Positions 18,211-26,081 are shown, counted from the first letter of the stretch. The stretch is 36,763 nucleotides of DNA from Clostridia bacterium (GCA_017408985.1 JAFQTO010000025.1:1-36763); one strand, 5' to 3'. Translations and numbers: made by a program. Notes: generated by a model not told the origin, from the letters alone.

Positions 18211-18579
18211 TTGGAACTTAATGTAAAGCGCGGAGAGATTTATTATGCCGACCTCAGCCCCGTAGTCGGGAGCGAACAAGGAGGTATGCGGCCTGTACTT
18301 ATCGTGCAGAATGACGTGGGCAACAAACACAGTCCCACCGTCATCGCGGCGGCAATCACCTCTCAGCAGAACAAGACCCGTTTGCCGACACATATAGAGA
18401 TTTCTGCCCCCAGCTACGGTCTGTCGAGAAAATCGGTCGTTTTGCTCGAACAGATACGGACTCTTGACAAACGTCGGCTCAGAGAGAGAATGGGATGCTT
18501 AGACCACACTCTGATGCAGCAGGTAGACAACGCTATTGCTGTGAGTTTCGGTCTCGGCAATGGGCACACGGAAGTTTAA
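18211..18579 (+). CDS. mazF: MazF/EndoA-type mRNA interferase toxin
   Basis: A 122-residue PemK/MazF-fold endoribonuclease. [21 protein letters not shown] and [24 protein letters not shown] are nearly identical in pattern to B. subtilis EndoA, which cuts mRNA at UACAU. The conserved Arg (RPVLI) and Thr (AAIT) of the active site are present. The start is a TTG at 18211 with GGAG 11 nt upstream; family alignments begin at this point, and no ATG lies nearby in frame. No antitoxin gene adjoins it, unlike most chromosomal mazEF pairs. The next gene starts 15 nt downstream, so the two are probably co-transcribed. Confidence 0.93.
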   Translation: MELNVKRGEIYYADLSPVVGSEQGGMRPVLIVQNDVGNKHSPTVIAAAITSQQNKTRLPTHIEISAPSYGLSRKSVVLLEQIRTLDKRRLRERMGCLDHTLMQQVDNAIAVSFGLGNGHTEV

Positions 18580-18594
18580 GTGGAGGGATAAGAT

Positions 18595-19230
18595 TTGAAC
18601 ACAAGAAAGAAATGGACTATCGCCCTTGCGGCAGTTTTGCTGGTCACCCTTTCGGTAACCGGATATTTTGCCATTGCCGCCGAGTACGGCAGCGAGGAGG
18701 ATCCTCTGGTCACTCTCAGCTATATCAACAACATCCTGTCTCCTCAGGTGATGCAGAAGCTTGAACAGGAGCTTAACGAAAAGGCTCAGGAGGTCTCCTC
18801 CGAGATCGACACCAAGATCAAAGCCGCCAGCGACGAGCTGGATATGAAGATAGCCGCCTATGAGGCTGCCGCCGCTGAGGGTACTATAAGCGACGAGCTT
18901 ATAAACTCCATTGCCGATGCCGTTATCGCCCGTATGCAGAAGGACGACAGCGACGATACAGCCAAAGCTCCCGTATGGGAGGTCGTAAGACTGGAGGCAG
19001 GCAAGACCGTTACCTGCTCCATCGGCTGTGAGATAGTGCTGAGACTGGGCTCTGCCACCTGCGTTTCCAGCGGTACTACCGGTCCTATCAATCTGACCGA
19101 CGGCACGGTTCTGGGCCCCGACAAGGCGTATGCAGTCAACAATCTGTATCTGGTCACTATCGAGGGCAGAGGTCTGTATACAGCCGACGGCTGTACCGTA
19201 CTTATCTGCGGCGACTACGTTATCAACTGA
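18595..19230 (+). CDS. Membrane-anchored coiled-coil hypothetical protein
   Basis: A 211-residue protein of unknown function. An N-terminal hydrophobic segment (about residues 7-28, WTIALAAVLLVTLSVTGYFA) is a signal anchor or signal peptide. Residues about 48-100 are rich in E, K and A and predicted coiled coil. Residues about 125-211 look like a compact beta domain (VWEVVRLEAGKTVTCSIGCEIVLRLGSATC...LYLVTIEGRG) with four cysteines. The TTG start at 18595 is backed by GGAGGG 7 nt upstream. It follows mazF closely and ends at a strong terminator. Confidence 0.75.
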   Translation: MNTRKKWTIALAAVLLVTLSVTGYFAIAAEYGSEEDPLVTLSYINNILSPQVMQKLEQELNEKAQEVSSEIDTKIKAASDELDMKIAAYEAAAAEGTISDELINSIADAVIARMQKDDSDDTAKAPVWEVVRLEAGKTVTCSIGCEIVLRLGSATCVSSGTTGPINLTDGTVLGPDKAYAVNNLYLVTIEGRGLYTADGCTVLICGDYVIN

Positions 19231-19243
19231 ACACAAAAGACTT

Positions 19244-19276
19244 ACGGCGTGAGCTTGATGCTCACGCCGTTTTTTG
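19244..19276. terminator. Terminator between the coiled-coil gene and thiN
   Basis: Perfect 11-bp stem ACGGCGTGAGC / GCTCACGCCGT with a 5-nt loop and six T on the plus strand. The minus side has only a loose T-rich tract, so it probably acts mainly on the plus strand and weakly on the convergent thiamine operon. Confidence 0.88.
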
Positions 19277-19281
19277 GTTGT

Positions 19282-19920
19282 TCAGGCGTCTGCAAACACC
19301 TTGATCAGCAGCAGCTTGCCCTCGCAAAGCCTGACCTCTGCCCTGCCGCCGGGCAGTACCTCGTTGCTTATGCCGTACTGGTATTCGCACTTTATCTCCC
19401 CGTTGTTCATGGGATATTTGGCGCCCGTAACGGTAATGCCCTTTGCACAGCCGCTGATATTAAGCAGGGAAAAATAAGAATACTCGTCCGTGATATACGC
19501 CGCATCGCGGGACACTATCTCCATCTCCGAAAAATCGTCTATTATCCTGCCGCGGCAACCTGCGGAGTCGAGATAAAGCAATATGGACAGATTGCCGAGG
19601 GTATGGTCAAGCCTGCCGCCAGCCACCCCCACAAGCAGAAAGTCGCGATATCCACGCCTGACGGCTTCTCTGACAGCGTAGACGGTGTCGGTATCGTCCT
19701 TTTCACAGGGCAGAGTTATAGTCTCCGTGTCAAGATGCGGGTCTGCGTAAGAGTCGAAGTCACCTACGATAAGACTCGGCTTTATTTGCAGCCGCTCCGT
19801 ATGTCTCAGCCCGCTGTCGCAGCAGATAACAAAATCATCCTTCTGAAGCATACCGCGGATATACTGGTAATTGTTTATTTCCGCGCCGCCCACTATAACG
19901 CACCGATCATCTTTTTGCAT
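19282..19920 (-). CDS. thiN: Thiamine pyrophosphokinase
   Basis: A 212-residue enzyme converting thiamine plus ATP to thiamine diphosphate and AMP. Family motifs are all present: VGDFDS (52-57), KDDTDT (74-79) and GGRLDHTLGN (101-110), which bind ATP, metal and thiamine. The C-terminal half forms the beta-sandwich thiamine-binding domain. It is the last gene of the operon and overlaps the upstream transporter gene by 14 bp, with GGAG just before its ATG. It uses free thiamine, not thiamine phosphate, which bears on the role of the HAD gene in this operon. Confidence 0.95.
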   Translation of the reverse strand: MQKDDRCVIVGGAEINNYQYIRGMLQKDDFVICCDSGLRHTERLQIKPSLIVGDFDSYADPHLDTETITLPCEKDDTDTVYAVREAVRRGYRDFLLVGVAGGRLDHTLGNLSILLYLDSAGCRGRIIDDFSEMEIVSRDAAYITDEYSYFSLLNISGCAKGITVTGAKYPMNNGEIKCEYQYGISNEVLPGGRAEVRLCEGKLLLIKVFADA

Positions 19921-21082
19921 ATTTTTCTCCGATCTTGTTTACCGCTATACAAAGCAGCAGGGTGATCACCATATCCAGCAACGTATTGCCGATAATGATA
20001 TCCGCGCGCATAAGCAGGCGATAAATTATAAAGCCCGCCAGCCACACACCAAGGTTCAGGATATTGAAAGAGCGGCTTTCCGAGTTTTTCTTCAAAAGAT
20101 AAAAATCGGCTATCTGAACGGCGATCATCGGTGCAAATACCGATCCGATAAAATAGAGAAACTCCGTGATGTCATAGAGAGGAAGGAACACGGCACCAAG
20201 CATACCTATTACCGTTACGGCAACCGCGACGTATCTGCTGTTCACCCTGCTAAAAAGCGACTGTGCCGACACCCCTGCCGAGTAAGCATCAAGAAAGGTG
20301 GTGGTAACGGTTGAGAATACAACTATCAGCAATCCGGCGATACCCAGACCTGCCTTGAGCATGATCTGTGCAATATCCGAAGCTTCTGTAAAGATCGCCG
20401 CACCCATACCGATAATGTACATCCAACAGCTCACCGCCCCGTATGTTACCGCGCTGACCGCCGTTGCTTTGACGGGCTTTTTTGCCTCTCTGGTATAGTC
20501 GCTTATCAGAGGCAGCCAGGACAGCGGCATAGCCACCGAAAGCTCCACCGCAGCACCGAAGCTCATACCCTCGCCGCAGATATTCAACCCGCCGCCTTTT
20601 TCAAAGATCACAAAGCTTAAAATGACCGTCAGAACAAACAGTGCCGCCATTGCAACCGTATTGACCCTGCCGAGGTTTTTGATGCCGATCAGGACCCAGA
20701 CAACGATCAGCATCCCGATTATGACGCACCATATCCGACTGCCGATATTGAATATGCCGTCTGCCGCCAGCGCACCGTCAAAGATCATAATGGCTGTCCA
20801 GCCGACAAGCTGTATGATATTCAGTGCGGCAAAGAGCAGCCCGCCTTTGCTTCCGAAGCTCATTTTTGACGTTTCCATAGCACTCTTGCCCGTTTTGCCG
20901 CCCATAACACCTGCAAGAAACAGCAGCACGCATCCGATGACGTGGCCCGTCACTATTGCAAGCAAGCCCTTTGTGAATCCGAGAGGCGCAAAATACGTAC
21001 CGGTCATGATCTCGGCAATCGATACAGCCGCCCCAAACCATATAAGACCGTTTTCGAAGAGGGAGGTTCGTCTTTGTTCCAT
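19907..21082 (-). CDS. cytX: NCS1-family transporter, probable hydroxymethylpyrimidine permease CytX
   Basis: A 391-residue membrane protein with about 12 helices, related to cytosine/purine permeases. The opening SLFENGLIWFGAAVSIAEIMTGTYFAPLGFTKG is typical of the CytX branch, which is repeatedly found under TPP riboswitches and is thought to import HMP. Its place between thiD, which phosphorylates HMP, and thiN supports that substrate. The start at 21082 has GGAGG upstream; the longer frame to 21121 lies inside thiD. It begins directly after the thiD stop. Confidence 0.88.
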   Translation of the reverse strand: MEQRRTSLFENGLIWFGAAVSIAEIMTGTYFAPLGFTKGLLAIVTGHVIGCVLLFLAGVMGGKTGKSAMETSKMSFGSKGGLLFAALNIIQLVGWTAIMIFDGALAADGIFNIGSRIWCVIIGMLIVVWVLIGIKNLGRVNTVAMAALFVLTVILSFVIFEKGGGLNICGEGMSFGAAVELSVAMPLSWLPLISDYTREAKKPVKATAVSAVTYGAVSCWMYIIGMGAAIFTEASDIAQIMLKAGLGIAGLLIVVFSTVTTTFLDAYSAGVSAQSLFSRVNSRYVAVAVTVIGMLGAVFLPLYDITEFLYFIGSVFAPMIAVQIADFYLLKKNSESRSFNILNLGVWLAGFIIYRLLMRADIIIGNTLLDMVITLLLCIAVNKIGEKYAKR

Positions 21083-21083
21083 A

Positions 21084-21896
21084 TTATTCCGCCTCCCTTG
21101 CGTATTCGCCCTGCAGGTCAAAAGCGTGATTCATCGGGCCTGAGCCTTTGCCCAGATCGAGCATCCACTCAAGAGCGTCGGAGATATAGTTTTTTGCTCT
21201 GTGTACCGACTCTCTGAGGGTAAAGCCCTTGGCGAGATTGGCTGCAACGGCGCTTGACAGAGTGCATCCCGTGCCGTGGGTGTTGGGATTGGCGATACGC
21301 TTGCCCTCAAACCGGATAAGCTCTCCGTTTGAATACAGCAGGTCGTTTGCATCGCTTATGCTGTGACCGCCCTTGAGCAGAACGGCACAACGGCAGCTGT
21401 CTCCGATCCGTTTTGCCGCTTCCGCCATATCCTTTTTTGTTTGGATGGTCAGACCGGAGAGGACCTGCGCTTCGGGGATATTGGGCGTAACAAGGGTCGC
21501 AGCGGGCAGCAACTCCTCAACGAGTGTTTTTAACGCATCACTCTTCATCAGCGCGGAGCCGGAGGTCGCCACCATCACGGGGTCAACGACTATATTTTTT
21601 GCGCCGTAGTATTTGAGCCTGTCGGCAATTACCCTTACCAGCTCACCCGATGCTACCATACCGATCTTCACGGCATCGGGACGGATATCCTCAAACACCG
21701 CATCGATTTGCTGTCTCAGAAAATCCGGTGTTGACTCTCTGATCGCTCTCACGCCGGTCGTGTTCTGTGCCGTCAGTGCCGTGATCGCACTCATAGCATA
21801 AACACCGTTCATGGTCATTGTTTTTATGTCGGCCTGAATACCGGCGCCTCCGCTGCAGTCACTTCCCGCAACGGTCAATGCTGTTTTCATTTTCAT
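21084..21896 (-). CDS. thiD: Hydroxymethylpyrimidine (phosphate) kinase
   Basis: A 270-residue ribokinase-fold enzyme that phosphorylates HMP and HMP-P to HMP-PP. Visible motifs: TVAGSDCSGGAGIQADIKT at the N terminus, VDPVMVATSG in the middle, LLKGGH, and the anion-hole/catalytic NTHGTGCTLSSA near residue 210. The first ATG at 21896 follows AAAGGAGC at a 7-nt spacing; a frame open to 21941 lacks such a site. It lies 83 bp after the HAD gene, the only sizeable gap within the operon, which contains a GCGGCA/TGCCGC inverted repeat. Confidence 0.95.
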   Translation of the reverse strand: MKMKTALTVAGSDCSGGAGIQADIKTMTMNGVYAMSAITALTAQNTTGVRAIRESTPDFLRQQIDAVFEDIRPDAVKIGMVASGELVRVIADRLKYYGAKNIVVDPVMVATSGSALMKSDALKTLVEELLPAATLVTPNIPEAQVLSGLTIQTKKDMAEAAKRIGDSCRCAVLLKGGHSISDANDLLYSNGELIRFEGKRIANPNTHGTGCTLSSAVAANLAKGFTLRESVHRAKNYISDALEWMLDLGKGSGPMNHAFDLQGEYAREAE

Positions 21897-21979
21897 TTCT
21901 TTGCTCCTTTCGTTTTTCAGCATTGTTTTATACAGCGGCACAAGGTGGTGCCCCCGATCTGCCGCTTGAAGCTGTCGGC

Positions 21980-22642
21980 CTATTCAGCCGAAGCAAACTT
22001 CCAAAATCCTTCCGTATGTTCAAAATCCGCAATACAGCAATCTGCCAGATCACGGATCTCGGCCTGCCGCTTCTCACTGCTGTCAAATACCGCCACCACC
22101 GTAAACCCGTCGGCTTTGGCAGTCTGAATGGCATGTACAGCATCTTCAAATATGACCAATTCCCTGCGATGGGCGCCGAAATGCTCCATTGCTTTTTGAA
22201 AAACGGCAGGTTCGTCTTTGCCGTGTCCTACCTCGCTGCACGTAAAGATCGCTTCAAAACAGTCCTCCATCGCGCATCTTCGGAGTGCCGCTTCTACCTG
22301 ATGAAGGTCGGATGCGGTTGCAATACACATACGGATCCCTGCATTTTTCAACCGTTTCAGAAAGTCAACAGCACCCGGCTTGGGCAAAACCTCGTACAGG
22401 TAAAAATGCTCAACGATCCGATTGATGTCTCTTACGATCTCTTCTGCGGAAAAAGGCAGATCATACTCCCGTTTGAAATAGCAGGCAGACTGATACAGGC
22501 TTAACGGTCTGACATCCTCGCGCACCGAAGGTCCCGGCTCTTTTCCCACCGAGCGCAGATATATCTCCGGAACATCCTCCCATATAAACATAGAATCAAA
22601 AAGCGTTCCGTCAAAGTCGAATACCGCGTATTTTATCTTCAT
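21980..22642 (-). CDS. HAD-family phosphatase, candidate thiamine-phosphate phosphatase
   Basis: A 220-residue HAD subfamily IA hydrolase. Motif I is VFDFDGTLFDS (nucleophile D9, acid D11), motif II is IATAS, and later motifs include GHGKDEPAVF and IFEDAVHAI. The cap region lies between motifs I and II, as in beta-phosphoglucomutase-like phosphatases. Its start overlaps the thiE stop (ATGA), so it is tightly coupled to thiamine phosphate synthesis. Since the operon has thiN but no thiL, removing phosphate from thiamine phosphate is the step otherwise missing; this assignment is an inference from context, not from a diagnostic residue. Confidence 0.85.
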   Translation of the reverse strand: MKIKYAVFDFDGTLFDSMFIWEDVPEIYLRSVGKEPGPSVREDVRPLSLYQSACYFKREYDLPFSAEEIVRDINRIVEHFYLYEVLPKPGAVDFLKRLKNAGIRMCIATASDLHQVEAALRRCAMEDCFEAIFTCSEVGHGKDEPAVFQKAMEHFGAHRRELVIFEDAVHAIQTAKADGFTVVAVFDSSEKRQAEIRDLADCCIADFEHTEGFWKFASAE

Positions 22643-23280
22643 TTGTTCACCGTTTCTTCCGACAGCCTGCGAAGTATACGGCATTCTTTTTCGATATCGT
22701 CGGCCGCAAAAACAGCACTGACCAGAGCAACTCCGTCGATACCCGTACCCGCAAGCTGAGATATGTTGCCCCTGCCTATCCCGCCGATGGCAACCACCGG
22801 AAGGTCAACCGCAGCGCAGATCTCACGGAGGGTCTCTATGGGCAGAATATCTGCGTCGGTCTTGGTAGAGGTAGAGAATACGGCACCTGCGCCCAGGTAA
22901 TCGGCTCCGTTTTTTGCGGCGTGCCGTGCTTCTTCTGCCGAGTGTACGGAAACGCCGATCATCATATCGGCTCCAACTCTCCTCCGCACCTGCGCCGCTT
23001 CCATATCCTCCTGCCCCACGTGTACACCGTCGGCACGGCAGGCGACGGCGATATCCACATTGTCGTTGACGATAAAAGGTACGCTGTACCGTCTGCACAA
23101 GTCGGATATCTCGTAAGCCTCCGCCAGAAACTCCTCCTCGCTCAGATCCTTTTCGCGAAGCTGGATGCAGGTCGCACCGCCTTTGAGGGCAGACTCGACC
23201 TGCTCGTACAGACTTTGCCTGCCCGTCCACGCTCTGTCGGTAACGGCATAGAGGAGCATCGATCTCTTATCGCACTTCAT
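22639..23280 (-). CDS. thiE: Thiamine-phosphate synthase
   Basis: A 213-residue TIM-barrel enzyme joining HMP-PP and thiazole phosphate to give thiamine phosphate. Motifs: LYAVTDR at the start, IQLREKDLSEEEF, VNDNVDIA, ADGVHVGQED, ISVHS-type GVSVHSAEEA, YLGAGAVFSTSTK and VAIGGIG. ATG 23280 is chosen because GAGGTG precedes it; the GTG at 23289 is part of that site. The start overlaps thiM by 14 bp and the end overlaps the HAD gene. Confidence 0.95.
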   Translation of the reverse strand: MKCDKRSMLLYAVTDRAWTGRQSLYEQVESALKGGATCIQLREKDLSEEEFLAEAYEISDLCRRYSVPFIVNDNVDIAVACRADGVHVGQEDMEAAQVRRRVGADMMIGVSVHSAEEARHAAKNGADYLGAGAVFSTSTKTDADILPIETLREICAAVDLPVVAIGGIGRGNISQLAGTGIDGVALVSAVFAADDIEKECRILRRLSEETVNK

Positions 23281-24088
23281 ATTTTGCACCTCGCTCCAGC
23301 ATTTGCGGTGTCAGATTGCAGACAGCGTCAATGATGTAATTTCTGTAGGAGGCGTTGCCGTCCGTTTCGGTGAGTCTGCCGTACGCCGTCTCACCTGCAT
23401 AGCCCATAGCCGAAACTGCCGCAGCAGCCGCAGTCAAAGGATGCTCCGGATTTGCCGATATAAAAGCTGCCGTCATTGCAGAAAGCTGACAGCCCGTTCC
23501 GGTGACCGCAGACATCATAGGATGTCCGTTACGGATGCAATACGCCTTTTGAGAGTCTGCAACGACGTCGATTTTTCCGGTAACTGCGATAACCGCTCCT
23601 GTTTTCTTTGCAAAAGCTTTTACAAACCCGACCATATGGTCGAGATTTTCTTCTGTTATTCCGTCTGCCACGTCTGCATCCACGCCCTTCGTACTGCCTC
23701 CTCCAAGTGCAAGGGTCTTGATCTCGGAGACATTGCCGCGGATAACGGTAAACCTGACCTCTTCGATAAGCCGCAAAGCCGTTTCGGTCCTCAGTTTAGA
23801 TGCACCCGCGCCTACCGGGTCCAGCACTGTCGGACGGTCAAGCTCGTTTGCCCGTTTGCCTGCGATCAGCATAGCTTTGACAGTGCGGCTGTTGAGGGTA
23901 CCGATATTGATGTTCAGGCCGGCACAGAGCGCGGTTATCTCCGCGGCTTCTTTCTCATCGTCTGCCATTATCGGAGACCCTCCGCAGGCAAGCACGATGT
24001 TTGCGCAGTCATTGACCGTCACGTAGTTTGTGATATTGTGGATCAGAGGACGTTTTTTGCGCACGTTCTCAAGCATATTACCAAACAT
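23267..24088 (-). CDS. thiM: Hydroxyethylthiazole kinase
   Basis: A 273-residue ribokinase-like enzyme that phosphorylates the thiazole alcohol for salvage. Recognised from PLIHNITNYVTVNDCANI, CGGSPIMADD, VLDPVGAGAS, VIRGNVSEI and the catalytic SAVTGTGCQLSA. The ATG has AAGGAGG 7 nt upstream. It follows thiW by 12 bp, matching import and then trapping of thiazole. Confidence 0.96.
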   Translation of the reverse strand: MFGNMLENVRKKRPLIHNITNYVTVNDCANIVLACGGSPIMADDEKEAAEITALCAGLNINIGTLNSRTVKAMLIAGKRANELDRPTVLDPVGAGASKLRTETALRLIEEVRFTVIRGNVSEIKTLALGGGSTKGVDADVADGITEENLDHMVGFVKAFAKKTGAVIAVTGKIDVVADSQKAYCIRNGHPMMSAVTGTGCQLSAMTAAFISANPEHPLTAAAAAVSAMGYAGETAYGRLTETDGNASYRNYIIDAVCNLTPQMLERGAKYEVR

Positions 24089-24100
24089 TTTTATTCCTCC

Positions 24101-24619
24101 TTATTTGTTGAGAGACTGCTGCATCGTATGCAGAACACCCGATCTTTTCAAACTGTAGATCAAGACCGCAGATACTGCCGCGCCTCCGACGGTGGAGATC
24201 AAAAACGGAATGATGTACGCATAAAAGGCAATATCTGCCGCACTTTGACCCATAAAGAAAACTGCCATCGGGTAAGCACACAGTCCGCCCAAGACGGCCG
24301 TACCAAACACCTCACCGAGCAGGGTCGCAAGGAGGTTTTTGGTCTTTGCGTAAACCGCTCCGCACAACAATGCGCCGAACATACTTCCCGGAAATGCCAG
24401 CAGACTGCCCAATCCCAGCATATTGCGGATCAAAGCCGCCGCAAAAGCCGCACCGAGACCGTAGCCCGGGCCCAGCAATACGGCACACAGTATATTGACC
24501 ATATGCTGTACGGGAGAGCATTTGCTTCCGAAAATGGGAAAGGAAAACATACTGCCAACTACCGCAACAGCGCAGAAAATACCTGCGATAACCAATTTTT
24601 TTGTGTTGATCTTGTTCAT
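24101..24619 (-). CDS. thiW: ThiW, thiazole-specific ECF transporter S component
   Basis: A 172-residue membrane protein with about five or six helices. The pattern IAGIFCAVAVVGSMFSFPIFGSKCSPVQHMVNIL and the Gly/Ala-rich helix with RNMLGLGSLLAFPGSMFGALL are typical of ThiW. It would recognise hydroxyethylthiazole and needs the shared EcfA/A'/T module, which is not in this window. Start 24619 is set by GGAG 9 nt upstream; the TTG at 24625 is too close to it. It is the first gene after the tandem riboswitches. Confidence 0.92.
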   Translation of the reverse strand: MNKINTKKLVIAGIFCAVAVVGSMFSFPIFGSKCSPVQHMVNILCAVLLGPGYGLGAAFAAALIRNMLGLGSLLAFPGSMFGALLCGAVYAKTKNLLATLLGEVFGTAVLGGLCAYPMAVFFMGQSAADIAFYAYIIPFLISTVGGAAVSAVLIYSLKRSGVLHTMQQSLNK

Positions 24620-24841
24620 ATTCAATTTCTCCTTTGTGTGAATCAGGAAACGTCAGTCATCAGCGGCGCTTCCAAAACAGTAATAGTTATCCCAAAGATA
24701 ACCGCACGGAAGTTCGGTCGATGCTCATTGGCATCCTCTCACGCCGGAACACGGCTTCCCATCGCTGATATACGCAACTCAGGGCGCTCCCCCTCAGTCC
24801 GCCACCAAAGTGGATATCTCGACCTCCTTTTGCACAAGGTA
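24620..24841 (-). other. Leader between the proximal riboswitch terminator and thiW
   Basis: About 220 nt that hold no recognised RNA. An ideal Shine-Dalgarno AGGAGGT (24822-24828) is followed by a 43-codon open frame with no standard start codon at the right distance; the frame contains an internal Met-Pro-Met and ends with TAA. It could be a leader peptide, a decayed gene or an unrecognised RNA structure. Confidence 0.4.
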
Positions 24842-24880
24842 TAAAAAAACAGGGGGATACCTTTTGTGGTATCCTCCTGC
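24842..24880 (-). terminator. Terminator of the proximal TPP riboswitch
   Basis: On the minus strand CAGGAGGATACC / GGTATCCCCCTG with a 6-nt loop, followed by seven T. It sits just after the aptamer, as expected for transcriptional control. Confidence 0.88.
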
Positions 24881-24890
24881 AGCAGAGCAA

Positions 24891-24984
24891 AAGCGTTCCC
24901 TACGGCGGCATTATCCACATCAGGTATAAGGGTCGAAGGGCACACCTTCCTCTCAGCCTGCTGCTATGTGCAAGCTCCCCCGTA
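24891..24984 (-). ncRNA. TPP riboswitch aptamer, proximal copy
   Basis: Conserved elements in minus-strand order: GGGGGAGC, CTGAGAGG, ACCCTTATACCTGAT, GGATAATGCCGCCGTAGGGA. These are the thi-box core that binds the pyrimidine and diphosphate of TPP. Followed within about 12 nt by its own terminator, so TPP binding should stop transcription of the thi operon. Confidence 0.95.
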
Positions 24985-24999
24985 TAAAATTGAAAAACA

Positions 25000-25036
25000 A
25001 AAAACAGGAGTACGCCCGTATGCGGCGCCTCCCGTA
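25000..25036 (-). terminator. Terminator of the distal TPP riboswitch
   Basis: On the minus strand an imperfect stem ACGGGAGGCGCC / GGGCGTACTCCTGT, then TTTTTTGTTTTT. It lies between the two aptamers, so each aptamer has an independent expression platform. Confidence 0.82.
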
Positions 25037-25050
25037 AAAAATCCTCGCGT

Positions 25051-25140
25051 GTGACTTCCTACGGCGGCATTATCCGCATCAGGTCATAGGGTCGAAGTTC
25101 GATTACTTCCTCTCAGCCTGCAAGCACAAGCTCCCCTGTA
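25051..25140 (-). ncRNA. TPP riboswitch aptamer, distal (promoter-near) copy
   Basis: Minus-strand elements GGGGAGC, CTGAGAGG, ACCCTATGACCTGAT and GGATAATGCCGCCGTAGG, sharing the last core exactly with the proximal copy. The outer stems and variable P3 loop differ between the copies, so they are not a very recent duplication. Confidence 0.95.
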
Positions 25141-25156
25141 TTTTTGGTTTGGGTGT

Positions 25157-25185
25157 ATTGTACACCCGTTTTTTGATAATTGCAA
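25157..25185 (-). promoter_or_regulatory. Promoter of the thiamine salvage operon
   Basis: On the minus strand TTGCAA (25180-25185), 17 bp, TACAAT (25157-25162). It starts 9 bp beyond the lipoprotein stop codon and about 15-20 bp before the distal aptamer. GGGTGTA/TACACCC flanks the -10 box. Confidence 0.78.
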
Positions 25186-25193
25186 CAGTTTTT

Positions 25194-25745
25194 TCAGTTA
25201 TTTTCATAAAGCTGCAGGGACTGCACCTCAATGATCATTATAAGCGTGCCGTCAAGCTCCGCTTCGGCGCTTTTAAGAGCAAGGGTCTCGCGGTCAAAGG
25301 TCAGCTTGTGTCTTATCTCGGCGTTGTCGTAGCTGCTGAGGTATTCCGCCGTCAGGGTCTTATCCGACAGATCGTACCAGACGGGAGTCAGGTCTTTTAC
25401 AGCGTCAAACAGCGCGCTGAGGGCATCTATGGGAGACGCGCCCCAATAATATGGCAGCAGGGTGTCCAGATATTTGCCCTCGTAGCTGACGCCCGCGCTT
25501 CCCTGCTCCACGGTGGCTGTTATGCCCGCTACAGACTCGGGCGCCAACACCTCTATAGTGTCGGTGCCATCCTTGCGCGCAAAAGACAGAGTATATTCGC
25601 AGGCAGGCTCACTAAGCGCACACACGGCGGCGGTGCAGGTAATATCCCCCGAGTATTTGTCGGGAAGATTGCCCAAGGGGTCGGTTTTTGCGCAGCCTGC
25701 GCAGACAAGTATGATCAAAAATAAAACTGCAAGCTTCTTCAACAT
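25194..25745 (-). CDS. Putative lipoprotein
   Basis: A 183-residue exported protein. The N terminus MLKKLAVLFLIILVCAGCAK is a lipoprotein signal with Cys19 as the likely lipid-attachment site; the -3 position is Cys rather than the usual Leu. The mature part is acidic, beta-rich, with no membrane segments, and resembles the LolA/LppX-like lipoprotein shape only in general terms. The start at 25745 has GAGGTG just upstream. It reads in the same direction as the thiamine operon but has its own weak promoter-like pair (TTGCAT, CATATT) and no clear terminator before the thi promoter. Function unknown. Confidence 0.75.
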   Translation of the reverse strand: MLKKLAVLFLIILVCAGCAKTDPLGNLPDKYSGDITCTAAVCALSEPACEYTLSFARKDGTDTIEVLAPESVAGITATVEQGSAGVSYEGKYLDTLLPYYWGASPIDALSALFDAVKDLTPVWYDLSDKTLTAEYLSSYDNAEIRHKLTFDRETLALKSAEAELDGTLIMIIEVQSLQLYENN

Positions 25746-25841
25746 ATCACCTCGACCCATTAATATGCCGCCGGGCGCAGGTTTATGCAAATTACCCTTG
25801 CTTTTTTAATATAAATGTGATATAAATACTATAATTGCGAT

Positions 25842-26081
25842 GACGAAGAGAGTAACGCGGTCTGTCCCCTCAGAGAGAAGCGGTCTTGGGCTGAAAGCCG
25901 CTTTGGGTGCGCGGGTGCGTGAAGTTCACTTTTGAGCAGCACGGCTGAAGTTTGGGTATGTGTAGGCTGTGCCGGGGCGTCCCGTTACAGACGGTAAAGA
26001 GTGTTCCGCACTATGCGGAAAATCAGGGTGGTACCGCGGAAGTATGCTTTCGTCCCTATTTGAGGACGGAGGCTTTTTATT
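25842..26081 (+). ncRNA. T-box leader controlling pheS-pheT (Phe specifier)
   Basis: A TATAAT box at 25830-25835 precedes the leader. The AGTA of the stem I loop is at about 25852, the likely specifier TTC (Phe) at 25925-25927, and the T-box AGGGTGGTACCGCG at 26025-26038. The terminator hairpin is GCTTTCGTCC / GGACGGAGGC (26046-26072) with a T-rich tail. Uncharged tRNA-Phe should stabilise the antiterminator and permit expression. Confidence 0.93.

Noticed and set aside
23303-24844. 513-residue plus-strand open frame
   Set aside because: Antisense to thiM and thiW and running into the riboswitch terminator; composition is Cys/Arg/His-rich and the opposite strand is fully explained.
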